64,000 bases of DNA, from positions 76,046,644 to 76,110,643 of the forward strand of contig OX578276.1 of assembly GCA_951217055.1 (NCBI GenBank). Reading direction: 5' to 3'. Position numbers and translations under genes: made by a program. The stretch is from Gerris lacustris (lineage: Eukaryota; Arthropoda; Insecta; Hemiptera; Gerridae). Below, piece after piece: positions 20,896 to 32,815 of the stretch. Each line of letters opens with the position of its first letter. Position 1 is the first letter of the stretch. The notes beneath the pieces are model-generated. The model did no database searches, was not told the origin of the DNA, and saw only the letters and a list, made by a program, of their open reading frames with translations.

Positions 20896-21776
20896 ATATT
20901 TTTATGGTGAAGAACAACGGTTTTGTTTATTAATCAGTCTCCAGTTTTTCAATATCTGAAAGGTTCCCAAAATGCACTTCAATAAATGCCAACCTTTGTG
21001 CCATTTGGTGGTTTATAAGTGCTCTCTTCGTCTTCGTGATGGCCAAATTAGCCAAACCGTGAAAGGTAACACGTGTTGTGCATTTATTGGGGTACTGAAG
21101 CCACTCCAGATTTAATCTGATAATAAGGGCAGCAGTAAATGAATCTTAGCCAATAGCTTTATCCTTATCCGGGATAAAGTCGAAAAATAAAAAATAAGGC
21201 TGCACAGGGTAGGTACTGGTAAACCCCTTTCCTACAGGTACTCGGCCAGGGGGTTTACGTGCCCCTTTATAGACAGTGAATTATCCCAAATTCTCAAAAG
21301 GCTATGGCACCCTCAAAATGTATCGTCACCCTAATGAGAAAACCTCGTAACTCCAAATTTTATGAAATAAGGGTTTTCATGCTATCTTGTGGTGAGACCC
21401 AAAACTCACAACCCTCGATCACCCCCATAACAGAATCTTTACTACTTTTTATCAAAACAAAAAAAGAAGATTCTTGTATCTCTATTGAAATAAAACTGGT
21501 TCGGCAATCCTCGTAACTCCAAGTTTTGGCAAACCTCGTAAATGCTTTGTGGCTGCAGGCAGTGACAGAAAAGTCCAAATTTAACTGTTGTAGTGAAACC
21601 TTTGTTGGTCATTCGGCGAATTGAAGGTGCTTTTTAATGTCGTTTTTTACACATTTTATAATTTTTTAAAAATAAAAAAATGTTCAGAGCAAGGACGAAA
21701 CTAACAAAAAAAAAAATTGAAAACTAGAAATAGTATATTATGTTACTAGGCTGTGAAGTGAGTTTTTTCTTTACCG
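20896..21776. other. Non-coding stretch
   Basis: No supported gene. Two near-copies of CCTCGTAACTCCAA(A/G)TTTT (near 21344 and 21510) mark a short internal direct repeat. Confidence 0.4.
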
Positions 21777-21882
21777 CGGCAATTACATTTACTGTCGAGC
21801 GAAGCGAGACAGTAAATATTGCCAAGGATTACACTATAAGAGGTTACACTATAAGAAAAAAGAGGTTACACTATAAGAAAAG
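21777..21882. repeat. Inverted repeat plus three short tandem copies
   Basis: GGCAATTACATTTACTGTC and GACAGTAAATATTGCC face each other around GAGCGAAGCGA (21777-21822). Then (A)GG(A/T)TACACTATAAG occurs three times at 21825-21882. Confidence 0.6.
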
Positions 21883-22304
21883 ATAAATAAAATGCATTGA
21901 CATCTAGCGGAATTAAATTGTACTAAGCATTTATACAAAGACTGCAGCTCTACTAACGAAAGTTTTGATAACGACAACTGCCAGCAGTACAATAAAAACT
22001 TTTTTCGTCCTAGGACGTAAACAATTTTTTCTTTACAGCTAGGAGTAATGAAAAGATGTTTTAAGTCCACGTAATGAAAAAATGGATTTTAGCTATGTTT
22101 CTTAGGCTCTAAAGTTACTATTTTACAGCCTACCACGGAAAAAAATGTGTATGCCTCTTAATAAAGAAGAGCCCAAAAGAGGCTATGAGAATTAGAGGCA
22201 GAAAAAATGAAGACTTTTCTAGACGGGAGAAATCTTTTAAGTACTATCTGGTCAAAGTACTTACTTCAATTCTGATGATGAGTTGAGGGTATGTAAGACA
22301 ATGT

Positions 22305-22351
22305 ATATTTTATGATTTAGCCACATATTACGTGGCTAAATCATAAAATAT
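22305..22351. repeat. Perfect 20-bp inverted repeat
   Basis: Arms 22305-22324 and 22332-22351 are exactly complementary around ATATTAC. The right arm opens a stretch (to about 22500) with repeated TATGCA motifs. Confidence 0.75.
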
Positions 22352-22499
22352 GCACTTTTGAATAAATTCCTCTTAAAAAGTAGAATATTTATGTGAAAAT
22401 GCCAAAAATATGCAATAATATGCACTTACACCGGAAATATGTAATTATATGTGCATTAATGCCCAAGTATGCAAAAAATGCATTTTAAATTTGAATTTT

Positions 22500-23320
22500 A
22501 AGAGGCCTAGTTCCTTCTAAACATCATAATTCGTGAAGAAAAATCACTTAGGACTTAGGGCAATAAAAAAATTATATGCAAAATCATATCTCTATATACT
22601 CGTTACGGAATTAATTACAGTTAAGGAAACTTTTTAATAATTTCAAGATAAAAAGAACTTTTTATATACTACGTTTTTAAATTTTCTGTTGAATCGTATG
22701 TAATGTTGATAATATAATTGTTATTGTTATATAATATATAATGTTAGTAACAAAAAAATAGTTCCGAATTTATTTACTTCACATAAATGACAACCATCCA
22801 GAGAGCTGATCTTAAACCTATAAAAGTTAAAACACCAAATCTAAAGCATGCCATCGATATATTTGAAATAATATTAACAATATAATCGATAAATAATATA
22901 ATCGATATTTCCTGTTTTGCTGTCATTCAATGTTTATCTATCACAAATTTGAGACCCGTCAAAATGAAGATAGCGTAAATATTGGATATGGCAAAACAAA
23001 TAAAATAACTGGCGGATTTTTTCCGAACTAACTTTCCGCACAGCAAAATTTGCTGAAAACTAATTAAATTCTGCTGAAAGATGGCTAAAAGTATTAAAAT
23101 AATGCATTGTCATCGTGTTCTGAGCTATGCTAAAAGTTTCAAATGTCTAGCTATTCGGGAAGTTAGTTATAAATCGATTGCCAGATTTGTACCGGACAAA
23201 CAAACAAACAAACAAGAATGCAAGCTAATAAAAACGCAGTAATAAAAAGTAAGAAGAACATTAGTAAGGACTTAGCATCATCGTATGTGCATTACTAAAG
23301 TAATTAATAATAAATAACGC
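22500..23320. other. Non-coding AT-rich stretch
   Basis: No gene recognised. ATCGATA-type motifs cluster near 22855-22905. A short CAAA microsatellite lies near 23200. Confidence 0.45.
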
Positions 23321-23420
23321 CGAGATCGGTATAGCAGAATGATTATTGCACGCGCTTGAAACAACTATTTAAAATCGATGCATCTAGTTCGATCCCTAAA
23401 AGTTTGTAAACGAGATACGT
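23320..23420 (+). repeat. Possible tRNA-derived SINE head
   Basis: An A-box-like GAGATCGGTATAGCAGAATG and a B-box-like TAGTTCGATCCCT are separated by about 45 bases. The sequence between does not fold as a tRNA. Weakly supported. Confidence 0.35.
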
Positions 23421-23686
23421 ATTTAAACAGATCCTGCCTAAAAATGTTGATAGCATTACAAAGTATCAAAAGTTTACGTAAAATTAGTTAATAGCAAATG
23501 AGTAAACTCATTATAAGCACGAAAAAAATAAAACGGGATCAATACCTTATAATGCATAGCTACGGAAAGGATCTTGTTCTGGTTATTAGCGCTGCCTCTA
23601 ATAAATTACTAAATAGAATTAATATTTAGGGGAAGTTGGCAATAAATGTATAAAAACTACAGAAAGAGCTATCTTCTTTTCTTCAG

Positions 23687-23967
23687 GTGAATTTAGATTT
23701 TCTTGCGAAGAGCTCTCTATAAATTTTAGAAAACATTATGGGGATGAAGTCAGACGTCGGATCAGTGAGGCCAATCAGCCGCAGGGAATGGAAATGAACA
23801 GAATGGATACTGGAGAATTGTATGTAATTTTGAACAAAAAGCAGCTTTACTCTCCTGTACTTTGTTTGTCGAGAATACCATCATCCCCATGCAACACTTC
23901 AAAACTGACACCTGACATTCTGCTCACTATAAACTCCGATCTGATGAATCAAAATAATACGAGTTAA
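23687..23967 (+). CDS. Orphan open exon encoding 92 residues, unknown protein
   Basis: A pyrimidine-rich tract and TTCTTCAG (ends 23686) precede an open frame that runs without a stop to TAA at 23965-23967. The frame implies a split first codon (G|GT). The product is compositionally protein-like: an early EELSINFRKHYGDEVRRRI stretch with predicted helix character, then GELYVILNKKQLYSPV, then an S/T/N-rich tail. In DNA this AT-rich, 92 codons without a stop and with balanced residues are unlikely by chance. I do not recognise the family. No convincing upstream exon is seen, so it may be a terminal exon of a gene with a long intron, a retained gene fragment, or part of an unknown mobile element. 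Confidence 0.45.
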
Positions 23968-25429
23968 AAAGAAGTCATTACATATGCTGATCTTGATTCT
24001 TAGTTGCGTGAGCTTTTCAAGCCCACAAGCCACCGATTTTTTTTATTCCAAATGACCTGTATCGTACCGTTTGTATTGCTAGTCCTACTGTAATGTTTCA
24101 AAATGTATAATCACTGAGCCATCAGTACGAAATAAACTTGAGACCGCACACAAATAACACGTAATAAATCCATAGTACTGATTTACTCTGACGGTCTCAC
24201 ATCAAACTTTTAGGATTTGTATAGCTTCAGGCAAATATTTAGTTCAATTGTAGATCAGAATAAACTAAGACTTTGTTTCTAACGTAATAAGAGATTTACT
24301 GAGAACTTCCTACGGAGAAGTTTGACACGCCTCAATTGACGATAATCGACCAAGACCAGGTACCGTAAGCTAAAAAGCAAATAAACATTTATTCCTAACC
24401 TACTGCTTACTAAAAATTGAATTTAGTGTTAAGAAATTTTCAATTAGGATAAAATATTATCTAAACTCATATTATACGAGTTCAGTTTATTAACGTTCAT
24501 AATAATAGACAAATATACTGCAAAAAACTAGAAGAGTTAATAGTAGTTAGATCATGATGAGTTTATGTTTAAAAAAATTGTAATTACAGGAAAACAGAGT
24601 TTAGTAGTGCTGTTCTATAAATCTTTAATGTGTTCTTATTTTCTGATCCACTCAATAAATAATAGGTTTTTTTTATCTAATTAAAATTAGTTAAGGACTG
24701 ACACCGTTACTTACCATTATTAATATATGTTTGCAGTCTTATGTCTTATTATTAATAATTAAAAATAGGCTTCTTACAGTTATAGTATTACATATTCCAA
24801 ATATCTTAAGAGGTAAAAAGATCCAAGACCTTAGGTTATCATTAGTTTTAATTACATTCTTGGCGTGGCTTTTACAATACCCTTAAGATAGTGAAAAAAT
24901 AGTTGAAACACAAAATAGAAAAACTTTCTTAGATTATTTTTAATCGTCTCAATTTTGCATGTGTCAAGTAGTATAATCTTTTTTGTATGAGTTATATTAA
25001 GTTTTTGTTGTATCAGCCAACAGTTTTTTTTATTATTGTTATTTAATTGAAAAGTGGTTCAATTCACAATTTTTTTTTTTTTTTTTTTTTTTGCCCAAAG
25101 ACACATATTGGGTTTGTAATTAACTCGAGAGTTTATGTCGAACTCTATAGCTAATTAGTTACTTTTACTAGTACATATTTAAGTTCACACCATTTTTAGA
25201 GAATCAATTTTGAATTATAGTATTTTAATAAGCCCTGGTCCTACTGTAATTCAATTTCATCAGTCAAATAATTATGATGTATGAGTTTAATTAACAAATA
25301 CTAGGTACTTCATAACCTAATCGTAAGGCTTCAATATTAATAATACACGTTTACTTCTGCAATTCACCTCTGTAATGCGGGTTTAAAAGCTAAGACTTAG
25401 GACAAAATAGAAAGCGAGGAAGTTGTATG
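23968..25429. other. Non-coding stretch
   Basis: No gene found. It includes a poly-T run of about 28 near 25064-25092 and AT-rich sequence of no recognised family. Confidence 0.5.
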
Positions 25430-26150
25430 CCAGTGACATAATGCCACATTAATTGTCAGATTATTTTACACGAATTAAAGTATCAATTTAGCAACTTTTT
25501 AAGAGCGAAGACGGTTGAAATTAATCTGAGGCTATCTGTAGCCAACTTTCGACAAACCATGATGATTAATTTAAGTTATGTTGGTTCGCAAAAATTAAGC
25601 AACAGACAGACACCCCGACGGACAAACACGGAACCAAAAATTTTCCCTGATGTCTGAAACGGGATTTCTGTCTTGGCATTGTTTAAATCGGAGACATAAG
25701 TATTTTCGTATCGAGCCTAGTATTTTCGTTCTTCAGAACGATCACATAGCTTCCTTTACCTATTCGGTATCCCCGGAAGCAGTGGCGTAGGAATTCATAT
25801 TTGACGGGGGAGGCTCGGCACCTCCACTAAGGGGGGGGGGGGGGGGGTACATACTCTTTATCAGTCCTCGATTTCTAGAAATTAAGGTGCCAGACTACAA
25901 CCTACCCTCTCTCTACCCCCCTCCCCCGCTATAGGGGGGGTCCGGGGGTCCTCCCCCAGGAAAATTTTGGAAAATAAACGTTCAAAAACAACATTTTAAG
26001 CAGTTTTAGACATAAACCCATGTACTAATTTTTATTTTATTTTTAATTTTATTGCCCCTTCAAATCTGACGGGGGGGGGGCTCAAGCTCGATACCCCCCC
26101 CCCCCCCCCCGTTCCTACGCCACTGCTCGGAAGCAAAATAAATATTTACT
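25430..26150 (+). repeat. Dispersed repeat family A, copy 3, split by a hAT MITE
   Basis: Shares CAATTTAGCAAC-TTTAAGAGCG, TTTCGACAAACCAT, CAGACAGACA, and the end CTCGGAAGCAAAATA with copy 1. The end is interrupted by the element at 25780-26125: CGGAAG occurs on both sides of the insert. Confidence 0.8.
25780..26125. mobile_element. Non-autonomous hAT-type element (346 bp)
   Basis: Termini CAGTGGCGTAGGAA and TTCCTACGCCACTG are a perfect 14-bp inverted pair. The flanks CCCGGAAG (25772-25779) and CTCGGAAG (26126-26133) are an 8-bp target duplication with one change, and the uninterrupted family A sequence (copy 1, GCTCGGAAGC) confirms the target. Long G and C runs lie inside. No ORF. Confidence 0.88.
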
Positions 26151-26689
26151 GCATAAGTCATAGCTTTTAACCCGCATTACAGGGGTGAATTGCTGAAGTG
26201 AACGTGTATTACACACTAACCCTTACTTATTAATATTGAGTAATTTTCTCCAAACTCAAACATTCATTTGACTGATGAGATTATATTACAGTAGGACCAC
26301 AGCCTAATAAAATGCTATAGTTCGAAATTAAATATTAGCGAAAGTAAATAATTAGCTATATAGTTCGACATTAACTTTCGAGTGAAATTGCACTCCCAAT
26401 GTGTATACTCTTTACTTTTAACAAAATTTCAATTAAATAAAAAAAAGAACGTGTAACTTCAGGGCTCAGGGTTCAGGGTTCTAGCCAGAACGTCTAGGTG
26501 TCTTGATATTTTTACTTCCGATTACTCCTCGACAACCTACAGTATGTCAAGCACTATAGCACAAGCTATGCGTCTATTTAATGACTGTTGCAAATAGGTT
26601 GACCCGTTCTGTGTCTCTCCTCGGAACCTAAAGTTGCAGCTTAATTTACAGGACGGACATTAATAGAATTTTTTATTGATTTTTACTTT
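26151..26689. other. Non-coding stretch
   Basis: No gene recognised; no clear repeat boundary. Confidence 0.4.
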
Positions 26690-26915
26690 CTCATACAAAG
26701 AGAAAGTAATGTGATGGCGCGAAAATTCGATTTTGAGGTATTGATGGATTTACACGTTTTGAGGTCTCCTAAGTCCAAAAAAGTGCTTTTTTAAAAATGT
26801 CAGTCGTCTGTCTGTCGTATGTGCAGACGCCTGGAGCCTAAACTACATTTGGCATACATGTTCAGATAATCATACCCCGAGGTGAAATCGAGAAATTAAT
26901 TTTAGCTCCAAATTT
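26690..26915 (-). repeat. Dispersed repeat with palindromic end
   Basis: ACTTTCTC and GAGAAAGT face each other near 26687-26709. Further on, GGAGCCTAAA and CCCCGAGGTGAAATCGAGA are the reverse of the blocks at 7772-7990. A C-run of about 20 follows near 26930. Confidence 0.55.
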
Positions 26916-27099
26916 GGGGGTACTCTCCCCCCCCCCCCCCCCCCCAAAAAAAAAACAACTGAAAAAACGTGAAAAAAAATTATTTCTCAAAAACGCTTCC
27001 GACGATTTTGATTAAAAAATTCCAAAATGTAGTCCATAAATACGAATCTAACAATATAAACCGTTTTCCCGGGGAAATCTAGTTCCTGAGAAAAAAGCT

Positions 27100-27300
27100 T
27101 TAAAATGGCTAAACGGCGAGAGGCTGGGTTCGATTCCCCGCTGAGGAGTATTTTTATGAGTATTTTTATGATAAATGTTGATGAAATATTCAGTAATAAT
27201 TGTTGAATGTACCTCCGAACTAATAAATGGAAAACACTGGGCTAAGTAATTATGAATTCGTATATATGAGAAATTTCTCTGAGTTGTCTCGGACCGTTTT
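27100..27300 (+). repeat. Possible SINE body with B-box
   Basis: GGGTTCGATTCCCC near 27127 is a good polymerase III B box. ATTTTTATGAGTATTTTTATG and a tail ending in CCGTTTTTTTT follow. The A-box half is absent or diverged. Confidence 0.4.
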
Positions 27301-28359
27301 TTTTATTAAATATTGACTGTCATTGTTAAGTGCTAATTATGTATTATATGTATTTGCTAATTATTTTTGTATTGGTGATTATCTATACTGATGACTGATA
27401 TAATGGACAAATTGTCTGTTCTCATTATAAATAAACAAACAATATCTATTAACTGACAACAACGCAGTGAAAATGAATGACCCTGATAAGGTTACAAAGC
27501 CAATACTATAGCCATAGTCGCAGTGACCGACTAGGCTTTATTTTTTCGGGCGCCCCCCCCCCCCCCCCCCCCCCAAATAAAAATACAATTTTAAAAATAA
27601 ATTTTAAACCTATAAAAAAACCTATTACTAAAATTTAAAACTTAATTTTTCGAGCTTTTCCGGTCACGAAAGACAAGCTAACTCGTGTCCGATGTTGATA
27701 TACTTAAATTTGATAGGCGTTTTTCTGTTGTTGTTAAGTTTCTTAAATATGTTTTTATCAGCTTTAGCTTGCTGAAGCTCCATAGCAACTGAAACAGGCA
27801 TTGCAAGAAACATTTTAAGTGCCGTTGTTACATTTGGATATGCATCTAGAAGGCCATTTTTGAATATTTCTGTAAACATATTAATTGGTGTTGCTGTGGC
27901 CATGACCATATTTGGTGTCAAGTCGAGTGCATCATATTTGAAGCTATTGACTTCAACTACCAATTCCTCCTTATCGAGATCATTTTTATAGAAATTAGCA
28001 CAGGGTACGAAGTAAGCAAGAGCATTATTTTCCTGCAAACGGGTTTGAAAACCCTTGTACTTTCCAGCCATGTTAGCACCATTGTCGTATGACTGCCCTC
28101 TACAGTTCTTAAAATCATCCAAACTATCACTTTTGAGTTTTTTCAACTGTAAAAAAATCAATGAAATTTTCGCAAATCTCTGGCCCACATCAGGTGTGGA
28201 GTCAAACATGACAGAGAAATACTTTGCTCTTACTTTTGTTGCAGTGATATCCAAAAACTCGTTTTGGATATTGTGCGAAAAGTAGCTGACCTGACCTTTT
28301 TTATGGCGGATTATGTGTTCTTGTAGTGGGGGGTGGTATCGAGAGAGTAAGTCAATGGC

Positions 28360-28468
28360 TGTCATATTTGACAGTATTTTTTTGTTATTTTACTTTGCAT
28401 TTTTAATTTTGACTTTGTTATGGAAAAGAAAATTATTTTTGTCAGTCAATGTAGAACATTTGATGTAA
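28360..28468 (+). repeat. Truncated 5' LTR of the BEL/Pao element
   Basis: Matches 32816-32923 nearly base for base up to GTAGAACATTTGATGTA, then gives way to copia sequence. Confidence 0.85.
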
Positions 28469-28474
28469 AAATAT

Positions 28475-29464
28475 TTGATGAAAAATATTTACTCCCAAAA
28501 TAAAAATAAAAATTTTCAAAATTCAAATCAAAACAAATCAAATGACAAATTTAAAAATAAACAATCAGGAAGCAATAAATATAAGGGAAAAAATGAGTCA
28601 ACCCTTAAAACGGAAGAATGCTTATCTTCTCAAAATAAAGATATATCATCAAAAACTGCATGGTGTCTAGACAGTGGGTGCACTTCTCACATGTGTCTAG
28701 ATAAAAATAAATTTTTAGATCTCGATAAAAATATATCAAAAGGAAATCTAAAATTAGCAGCCAAAAGTGGAACAGCAGAAATTAAAGGATCAGGAGACAT
28801 CAGACTAACAGTACGTGATGGACCAGTAAAACTTACAGAAACACTCTACGTTCCAGATCTAACCACAAATCTTATGTCCGTCGGTAAAATTACTGATAAA
28901 GGTTTCTATGTTACCTTCAAAAAGAAAGAAGCCGTAGTAACTGACAACGCAAGAAATGTAATCCTAAAAGCAAGAAGATCAGAAAATGGGCTCTACTTCG
29001 TCGATACTGATCAAACAAATAATAAAGAAAAATCATACTTCACGTCAAATAATGATATAAACGATTGGCATAAAAAACTCGGTCACATAAATGAAACAGA
29101 TTTAAAACTATCGCTTAAAAATGAAACATTAATAGGATTAGACTTTGACCCGTCTAAAACACTTCTAGAATGTGAAAGCTGTATACAAGCTAAGTTTTCG
29201 AGACTTCCCTTTCCTAAAAGATAAAAATCGGATGCCACTGAAATCTTACACACAGTTCATTCTGACGTGTGTGGCCCGTTTAAAACAAAATCACCTGGAG
29301 GAGCTAGGTATTTTGTAACATTCGTAGACGAATATTCTAGATATACAAGAGTATATTTTTTAAAATATAAAAATGAAGTACTGGAGACCTTCAAAGAATA
29401 TAAAAATGAAATGGAAAACATAACAGGAAAAAGAATAAAATATCTACACATCTATGGTGCATAG
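28475..29464 (+). pseudogene. Copia protease, GAG-pre-integrase and start of integrase
   Basis: The protease active site is in WCLDSGCTSHMC. GAG-pre-integrase has WHKKLGHINETDL and CESCIQAKFSRLPFP. A TAA at 29222-29224 interrupts the frame. The same frame continues with the integrase motif VHSDVCGPF and FVDEYSRYTRVYF before the deletion junction and a TAG at 29462. The catalytic D-D-E set is incomplete. The asparagine/lysine-rich first 45 residues are what is left of Gag. Confidence 0.85.
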
Positions 29465-30333
29465 ATTTCACAGAAACCTATGCACCAGTGGTAAAATTAA
29501 GCACTATAAGACACTTACTAGCAACAGCTATGGAAGAAGAAATGAAAGTGAGCCAACTAGACGTAACTACAGGGTACCTAAACGGCGAGATCGACGCAGA
29601 AATATACATGCAAAAACCATCATACTTAGATAAATATATCCAAGAAATTATGGTTGAAGAAAGTTCGGAAGAAGACTCCAACATATTTATTAAAGCAAAG
29701 AAAATGCTTGAAGATCTGAGAAAAGGTAAAAAAGAAAAAGTATGTAAAATGCAAAAAGCATTGTATGGGTTAAAGCAAGCCGGACGTCAATGGTATAAAA
29801 AGCTGGACGAAAAGTTAAAAGAAGTTGGATTTCAATCTTCAAGTGCTGACCCCTGTATGTACATCTGGTCGTCAGGGGGGGAGAAGGTGCTGATCGCGGT
29901 GTACGTCGACGACCTGATCGTAGCAACATCGAGTGAAGAAGCAGCACTGAAAAATATAAAACAAACACTGATTAATCTTTTCGACATGCGTGATATTGGA
30001 AATTTGACTTATTGTCTCGGTATTGAATTTAAACAAACGGACGACCAATTTAGCATGAATCAATCCAAATATATTGACGAAATTTTGAAGAAATTTAACA
30101 TGGAAAACTGCAAATTAGTTAAAACACCCATGGAAACCGGTCTACAGTTAGAAAAATATAAAGATACACCGGATAAAAATTTACCATACCAAAATTTAAT
30201 TGGATCACTGATGTACCTTTCGGTTGGAACTCGACCTGACATCACTTATGCTGTGAGCTACCTGAGTCAGTTCAATTCTTGCTATAACACCGAGCACTGG
30301 AACGCAGCAAAACGCGTGCTCAGGTACAAGTGA
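29458..30333 (+). pseudogene. Copia reverse transcriptase
   Basis: Starts at FTETYAPVVKLSTIRHLLA, has QLDVTTGYLNGEI, KALYGLKQAGRQWY and the catalytic YVDDLIVA, and ends at RPDITYAVSYLSQFN. All RT palm motifs are present. The frame fails at RYK|stop near 30326, where RNase H continues in another frame. It is a different frame from the protease part, because the upstream deletion was not a multiple of three. Confidence 0.88.
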
Positions 30334-30838
30334 CTGTCAGCTCACGTTCAGAAAAACTGGTGAGCCGATCGTCGGTCTAGCTGATGCCGATTATGCCGCA
30401 TGCACGACTGACCGAAGGTCATATACTGGTTACTGTTTTGTTTACGCTGGTGCGCCCATTAGCTGGGAATCCAGGAAGCAGAGAACAGTCGCCCTATCAA
30501 CAGCAGAGGCTGAATATATGGCCTTGACCGAGGCTGCTAAGGAAGCCATCCATCTGAAGCAGCTAACCAATGACATTGGACATTCTCAAGAAACAGTAAC
30601 TCTATTTAACGACAATCAGGCTGCCCAAAGTCTCGCACTCAACCCAGTAGTCAGTGCTAAGTCGAAGCATATTTCTGTTAGGGAACACTTCATCAGGGAC
30701 GCAGTAGCGGAGAAGTTAATTTGTTTAAAGTACCGAAAATCCGAAGACATGGAAGCAGACATGCTAACAAAAGCATTGAATAATCCAAAGCTGACAAGCA
30801 TCAGGACCAAGCTAGGATTGGTACGGACACCTTCGTGA
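30332..30838 (+). pseudogene. Copia RNase H domain
   Basis: Continues the RT after a frameshift. Motifs ADADYAACTTDRRSYTGY, ISWESRKQRTVALSTAEAEY and the end TKALNNPKL are typical of copia RNase H. It stops at TGA 30836-30838, just before the polypurine tract and LTR. Confidence 0.88.
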
Positions 30839-30845
30839 GGGGGAG

Positions 30846-30989
30846 TGTCAGGATGGCACTTCATGTGTCAGAATGACAAGATGTCAATATTTACTATTGT
30901 ATATATTTAGTATGTCTTGTAAATTCAATCAAGTATACAACTGTTCTTAAACCTTAATCTGTGCATTATATATTATGTGATACTTAGCA
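30846..30989 (+). repeat. 3' LTR of the copia element
   Basis: Starts TGTCAGG after GAGGGGGAG. The right end near TTAGCA is inferred from where BEL coding sequence resumes, so it is approximate. Confidence 0.6.
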
Positions 30990-32600
30990 GGCCAATTAAC
31001 AACAGTTAGGAAAGCTTTTCTGCAAATTAGCATTAGAGAAAAGGATAGAAATTACGTGCGTTTTTTCTGGTGGGCTAAAGATCAGAAAACTATGTTACAA
31101 TATAGGCATGCTAGGGTAGTTTTCGGGGTGGTCAGCAGTCCTTTTTTATTAAATGCCACTATAGGTTTCCATATAGCGAGAGAAATAGAGATGGCTAAGA
31201 AAAAGGAAAATAGCACATTTAATGTAGATGTTTTAGAGAAATTACAGAAAAGTTTTTATGTAGATAATTCAATTACTAGTGTGGATACAGAGGAGGGTCT
31301 TCAGCTATTTTATAAAGATAGTTCAGCAGTGATGTTAAAAGGGAAATTTGAGCTAAGGTGCTGGGAATCATCACACTTTATTTTAGAAGGGAAAAGTTCT
31401 GAAAAGCGCTCAAATGTTTTAGGAGTTATCTGGGATAAAAATTTAGATGAATTAGGACTACAACTCGAGTGGGTAGAAGCGATAAAAAGGGACGAAAAAA
31501 TTACTAAGAGGGCAATATTGTCCGCAGCTCATCACGTTTATGATCCTATTGGTTTTACATGTCCAGTGTCTATTGGATTAAAAGTTTTACCTCAAAGGAT
31601 ATGGAGTCAAAAAATTGATTGGGATACGGAGGTAGATGAGGAGTCTATACAAACATATTTATCTTGGTTACTCAAAGTTGAGTCATTAAATCAGGTTAGA
31701 ATCCCTAGATGGGTAGGCTTAGGGCCAAATGATAGGTCGAAAACAAGTTTACATGTATTTTGCGATGCTAGTGCAGTCGCATATGCAGCAGTTATTTTTT
31801 TAAGATTAGATTATGACATGGGAGTTAGGTTATCATTTGTAACGGCAAAAGCACGTGTTGCACCTAAGAAAAATGTGACAATCCCCCGCTTAGAGTTGTT
31901 AGCAGCCACAATTGGGGCTAGATTAGCGAGGTCAGTATTCGATACCTTGCAAGTTGGGGACGTGTATTACTGGAGCGATTCTACCACGGTACTTTCCTGG
32001 ATTTGTAGGAAAGAAATGTGGGGGCCATTTGTCAGAAATAGAGTGGAAGAGATTAAAAAATTGACTGATCCAAATAAGTGGCGGCATGTCCCAGGGCATA
32101 TGAACTATGGGGACTTACCTAGTAGAGGGTGTGATGCTGAACAGTTAGTTAAGTCTAAGTGGTGGCAAGGACCGGAATGGTTATGTCGCCCTGAGGGTGA
32201 ATGGCCTAGCGGAGAGGTAAAGGTCGATGAAACAGAAATTATTAAAGAGAAAAGTATCCAAGTTGTGTCAATGGTGAATGAAAGTTATCATTGTGAATGC
32301 AAGTGCTGTTGGTGTTCAGGAGTCTGCACTAAACTTACTTGTTGTTTTCATTATAAAAATGAATGGTACTTTAGTTTATTGTCAGATTATACTAAAATGT
32401 TAAGGGTGTTTGCAATAATGAGACGATTTATTACATCAGCTAGGAGGCAACCTTTTGAAACAGGGGAGATTAGGGTTGAAGAAATAGAACATGCTGAAGA
32501 GATGATTATTAAGGACATACAGTTAGATGTGTTCAAAGGGGAAACATTATTAGTAGGGTTAAATACATTTAAGGATGAGAAAGAAACACGGCACAGCTGA
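30981..32600 (+). pseudogene. BEL/Pao pol fragment (RT, RNase H, integrase N-part)
   Basis: RT resumes at KAFLQISIREKDRNYVRF and contains FYVDNS in place of the family's YVDD, so one catalytic aspartate is asparagine here. RNase H-type motifs are FCDASAVAYAAV and YYWSDSTTVLSWI, followed by HVPGHMNYGDLPSRG. The integrase region begins but its catalytic core is deleted: the frame ends near 32600, while C-terminal sequence continues from 32575 in another frame. Only the RT C-terminal half is left. Non-functional. Confidence 0.9.
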
Positions 32601-32790
32601 GAAGATTTTGTCTGTTGGTGAAATTGTTTTAGTTGGTTCAGATGGCAAGAAGAGACTTGATTGGCCTTTAGGGCGCATTATAGAAATTCACCCGGGCAGA
32701 GATGGCAAACAGAGACTGGTGCGCTTGAAGACACAAGCAGGGGAGTTGCTGCGACCTGTCCAGCGAATTGTCAGACTAGAAGGGAGCTAG
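32575..32790 (+). pseudogene. BEL/Pao integrase C-terminal tail
   Basis: The 71-residue frame carries SVGEIVLVGSDGKKRLDWPL and GELLRPVQRIVRLE, the conserved end of BEL/Pao polyproteins. It overlaps the end of the preceding frame at a deletion junction. Confidence 0.85.
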
Positions 32791-32815
32791 GATCACAGCT
32801 GTTTGGCCGAGAAGA

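Larger units (their letters stand above)
28470..30989 (+). mobile_element. Ty1/copia element, 5'-truncated and internally deleted
   Basis: Contains, in order, protease, a GAG-pre-integrase domain, the integrase N-terminal part, then directly RT, RNase H and a 3' LTR of about 144 bp starting TGTCAGG at 30846 after the purine tract GAGGGGGAG. No gag zinc knuckle and no 5' LTR are present. At about 29457 integrase is fused to the RT start, so the rest of integrase and the linker are gone. Confidence 0.85.

Noticed and set aside
21825..21882. CRISPR-like short repeats
   Set aside because: Three nearly adjacent copies without spacers in an insect genome; an ordinary tandem repeat.
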